A DNA stretch of 7,739 bases from Planctomycetaceae bacterium. GTDB taxonomy: Bacteria > Planctomycetota > Planctomycetia > Pirellulales > Thermoguttaceae. Every line of letters starts with the position of its first letter. Within the stretch, counting starts at the first letter, position 1. The position numbers were made by a program, and so were the translations under genes. Below, one piece after another: positions 6,050 to 7,739 of the stretch. The notes beneath the pieces were generated by a model. That model was not told the origin of the DNA. It searched no databases and was given only the letters and a program-made list of their open reading frames with translations. The stretch lies in NCBI GenBank assembly GCA_009783865.1, contig WRCR01000175.1, positions 1 through 7,739 of the forward strand, written 5' to 3'.

Positions 6050-7270
6050 ATGCAAAAGAAAATCGTCTTCATCATTCCCACTCTCGACCAATGCGGAGCG
6101 GAAAAACAAATGACACTCCTCGCCGTTCATCTGCCCAAAGATGAATTCGAGGTTCACGTCATCGCCTTGACACGCAGCGGTCCTTATGCAGAACAACTCG
6201 AAGCGGCAAACATTCCGCTAACGCTCATCGGCAAACTTCTGAAAATCGACCCGCTTGCATATCTGCGCTTGAAGAATGCTATCCGCCGGATACAGCCCGA
6301 CATAGTACACACTTGGCTCTTTGCCGCCAATTCTTATGGGCGGCAAGCGGCGTTGTCCTGCAAAGTTCCGCATATCATCGCCGGTGAAAGATGCGTCGAC
6401 CCTTGGAAAAGTCCGCTGCACTTTGCTGTCGACCGGCACTTGGCGAAATACTCCGTCTGTATCATCACGAACAGCACCGGCGTTAGGGACTTTTACACGC
6501 AACACGGTTTGTCGGCAGACAAGTTTGAAATCGTTCCTAATGCCGTTGTGCCGCCGAAAAATTGCAAGCCCTATACAATAGAAAAAATCTTTTCCGAGTT
6601 AGGCACAAACCCCGAAGAACCCGGCGGCAATTATCACCCTGTCCGCAGCACGGAATATCTGCCGGAAGAAAGAACGTACAGAACCGTTTCTAATACGGAT
6701 GCATCGCGGCAGCGTCCGTTTATTATCGGTGTTGTTGCCCGGCTGTGGGCGCAGAAAAGAATTCAGGATATTCTTTGGGCGTTTGAATCGTTACAAAGCA
6801 TCAATTTCAATTTTCACGCTTTTATCATCGGAGACGGTCCGGAACGGGAAACGCTGCTGCGAATGAGAGATAACTGGTGTCTCAATCATTGTGTTCATTT
6901 TCTCGGTGAAAGAAACGATGTGAATCGAATTATGCCCTGCTTTGATGTTCTCTTGAATTGCAGCGGTTATGAAGGACAATCAAACTCGATTCTCGAAGCG
7001 ATGTCGCTGGGCATACCGGTAATTGCGACCGACATTGCCGGAAACAAGGACCTGGTAATAGACGGCGAAACCGGTATATTGACACCGGACGGCGGCAGTG
7101 ATTTCCGTTTGCGCCGCAGAACACTGGTAAAAAAAACGCTGCACTTATTGGAAAACGAAGACCTGCGAAAGGAAATGGGCAGCAACGCAATAAAACGTGT
7201 TGCCGAGCATTTTTCGCTGGAAGCGATGATTCAGCGGCATGTTGAAATTTATCGAAAGTGTTTTCGTTGA
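6050..7270 (+). CDS. Glycosyltransferase family 4 (GT-B fold)
   Basis: GT4 enzymes transfer a sugar from a nucleotide-sugar donor with retention, commonly in exopolysaccharide, lipopolysaccharide or glycolipid assembly at the cytoplasmic membrane face. The protein has 406 residues. The N-terminal Rossmann domain begins KIVFIIPTL with the acceptor-side loop CGAEKQM (15-21) and has IVHTWLFAANSYGR near 85-98, with His87. After PNAV (163-166), the donor domain starts near 225 with GVVARLWAQKR, giving the phosphate-contacting Arg231 and Lys236. IIGDGPERE follows, and YEGQSNSILEAM provides the E-x7-E pair (Glu308, Glu316) that binds the donor nucleotide sugar. All key residues are present, so it is probably active. 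The interdomain segment (about 167-224) is much longer than usual. There is no signal peptide or membrane segment. It is a single gene with its own promoter; donor and acceptor cannot be predicted. Confidence 0.92.
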   Translation: MQKKIVFIIPTLDQCGAEKQMTLLAVHLPKDEFEVHVIALTRSGPYAEQLEAANIPLTLIGKLLKIDPLAYLRLKNAIRRIQPDIVHTWLFAANSYGRQAALSCKVPHIIAGERCVDPWKSPLHFAVDRHLAKYSVCIITNSTGVRDFYTQHGLSADKFEIVPNAVVPPKNCKPYTIEKIFSELGTNPEEPGGNYHPVRSTEYLPEERTYRTVSNTDASRQRPFIIGVVARLWAQKRIQDILWAFESLQSINFNFHAFIIGDGPERETLLRMRDNWCLNHCVHFLGERNDVNRIMPCFDVLLNCSGYEGQSNSILEAMSLGIPVIATDIAGNKDLVIDGETGILTPDGGSDFRLRRRTLVKKTLHLLENEDLRKEMGSNAIKRVAEHFSLEAMIQRHVEIYRKCFR

Positions 7271-7280
7271 TTGGCGTTGC

Positions 7281-7309
7281 TTGCGCGTCACCACTCTGAT
7301 TGTTATAAT
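7281..7309 (+). promoter_or_regulatory. Extended -10 promoter for the GH2 beta-galactosidase gene
   Basis: A perfect TATAAT (7304-7309) is preceded by TGT, forming an extended -10 (TG-N-TATAAT). TTGCGC (7281-7286; 3 of 6) lies at a 17-bp spacing as a weak -35 box. Initiation would be near 7316, with a leader of about 47 nt. The arrangement repeats that seen before glgP. It indicates that the GH2 gene need not depend on read-through from the GT4 gene, whose stop is only 92 bp before the GH2 start; I see no clear terminator in between. Confidence 0.6.
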
Positions 7310-7362
7310 CACGTCCATTGCTGCTTCCTTTTGTCCTTAATTTTTCCTAACCGATTGAAAAA

Positions 7363-7739
7363 ATGTCAAACCGCTTCTTCATTTTGTTCTCGTTTCTTTA
7401 CCTACTCGGTATCGTTATGTCCGCTTCTGCACAACAGGTCAACGATTGGGAGAATCCGCAACTACTCGGCATCAATACCTTGCCGCCGCGCTCTTCCGCT
7501 GTCGTACCGTTCTACAACGGCAATGAGAAGGACTGCGTTATCCTCAACGGCGACTGGAAATTCTCGCTGGTCAAAAAACCCGCCGACAGAATTCCCGACT
7601 TCGCCAAACCGAATTACGACGACTCAAAATGGCTCAACCTGCCGGTGCCGTCGAATTGGCAGGTGCCGAAGTTCATCGGCAAACTTAAGGAACACGAACC
7701 GGCAAACCTCGGCGGACTGGTTGACGACTATCCGAATTA
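7363..7739 (+). CDS. Secreted GH2 beta-galactosidase (LacZ-type), N-terminal part, cut by the window edge
   Basis: GH2 enzymes of this type hydrolyse terminal beta-galactosides. Only 125 codons are present and no stop is reached. Residues 1-23 form a Sec signal peptide (hydrophobic core FILFSFLYLLGIV, cleavage SASA|QQ), so the enzyme should be exported, unlike cytoplasmic E. coli LacZ. The mature N-terminus shows the typical opening: DWENPQLLGIN (28-38), an L-P-P motif, LNGDWKFSLVKKP (61-73), YDDSKW (85-90) and LPVPSNWQV (93-101), all from the sugar-binding jelly-roll domain. After NWQ, most relatives soon reach a 'PIYTN'-like strand. Here a longer stretch (102-125) intervenes before the window ends. 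The catalytic glutamates lie outside the window, so activity and exact substrate are unconfirmed. There is no Shine-Dalgarno (GATTGAAAAA precedes the ATG). Confidence 0.88.
   Translation, partial: MSNRFFILFSFLYLLGIVMSASAQQVNDWENPQLLGINTLPPRSSAVVPFYNGNEKDCVILNGDWKFSLVKKPADRIPDFAKPNYDDSKWLNLPVPSNWQVPKFIGKLKEHEPANLGGLVDDYPN

Noticed and set aside
7271..7300. Possible terminator after the GT4 gene
   Set aside because: Only a 3-bp stem can be drawn near the stop, with no U-tract, so there is no support for a rho-independent terminator.

Overview
The window looks like bacterial chromosome, most likely from a Planctomycetota member. This is inference from gene content and signals, not from a marker gene. 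The pointers are a very long orphan secretin with many N-type modules, followed directly by a lipoprotein containing a 'SKLGHSYNFWIPWD' segment that I associate with planctomycete hypothetical proteins. None of the six starts has a convincing Shine-Dalgarno sequence. Base composition is moderate. No mobile element, CRISPR array, tRNA or rRNA is visible.

Layout. At the left edge (1-341, minus) is the N-terminus of an alpha-glucan (glycogen/starch) phosphorylase that runs out of the window. It is easy to miss because it is cut. It is divergent from a secretin (616-4005, plus), and the 274-bp spacer carries a strong extended -10 promoter for the phosphorylase and two small dyads. The secretin is followed after about 30 bp by a small lipoprotein (4037-4900, plus), probably in the same transcript. 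The lipoprotein converges on, and overlaps by 99 bp, a membrane CDP-diacylglycerol synthase-like gene (4802-5869, minus). That gene is divergent from a GT4 glycosyltransferase (6050-7270, plus); each has its own sigma70-like promoter, with a dyad between them. The right edge (7363-7739, plus) holds the secreted N-terminus of a GH2, LacZ-type beta-galactosidase with its own extended -10 promoter.

How the genes fit together. The secretin and lipoprotein form the clearest functional pair: an outer-membrane channel with a long periplasmic stack and a candidate lipoprotein partner. No other type II secretion or type IV pilus gene is present, so the cargo cannot be told from here. The CdsA-like protein (phospholipid precursor supply) and the GT4 enzyme (glycan or glycolipid assembly) suit envelope biogenesis. 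The phosphorylase and beta-galactosidase belong to carbohydrate metabolism and seem to be neighbours rather than partners.

The points most worth a second look are the codon-in-register antisense overlap of the lipoprotein tail with the CdsA signature, the altered CdsA signature itself, the expanded secretin with its C-terminal extension and lipoprotein neighbour, and a near-consensus promoter placed so close to the GT4 start that a leaderless mRNA is predicted. No completely unknown multi-gene system is evident.
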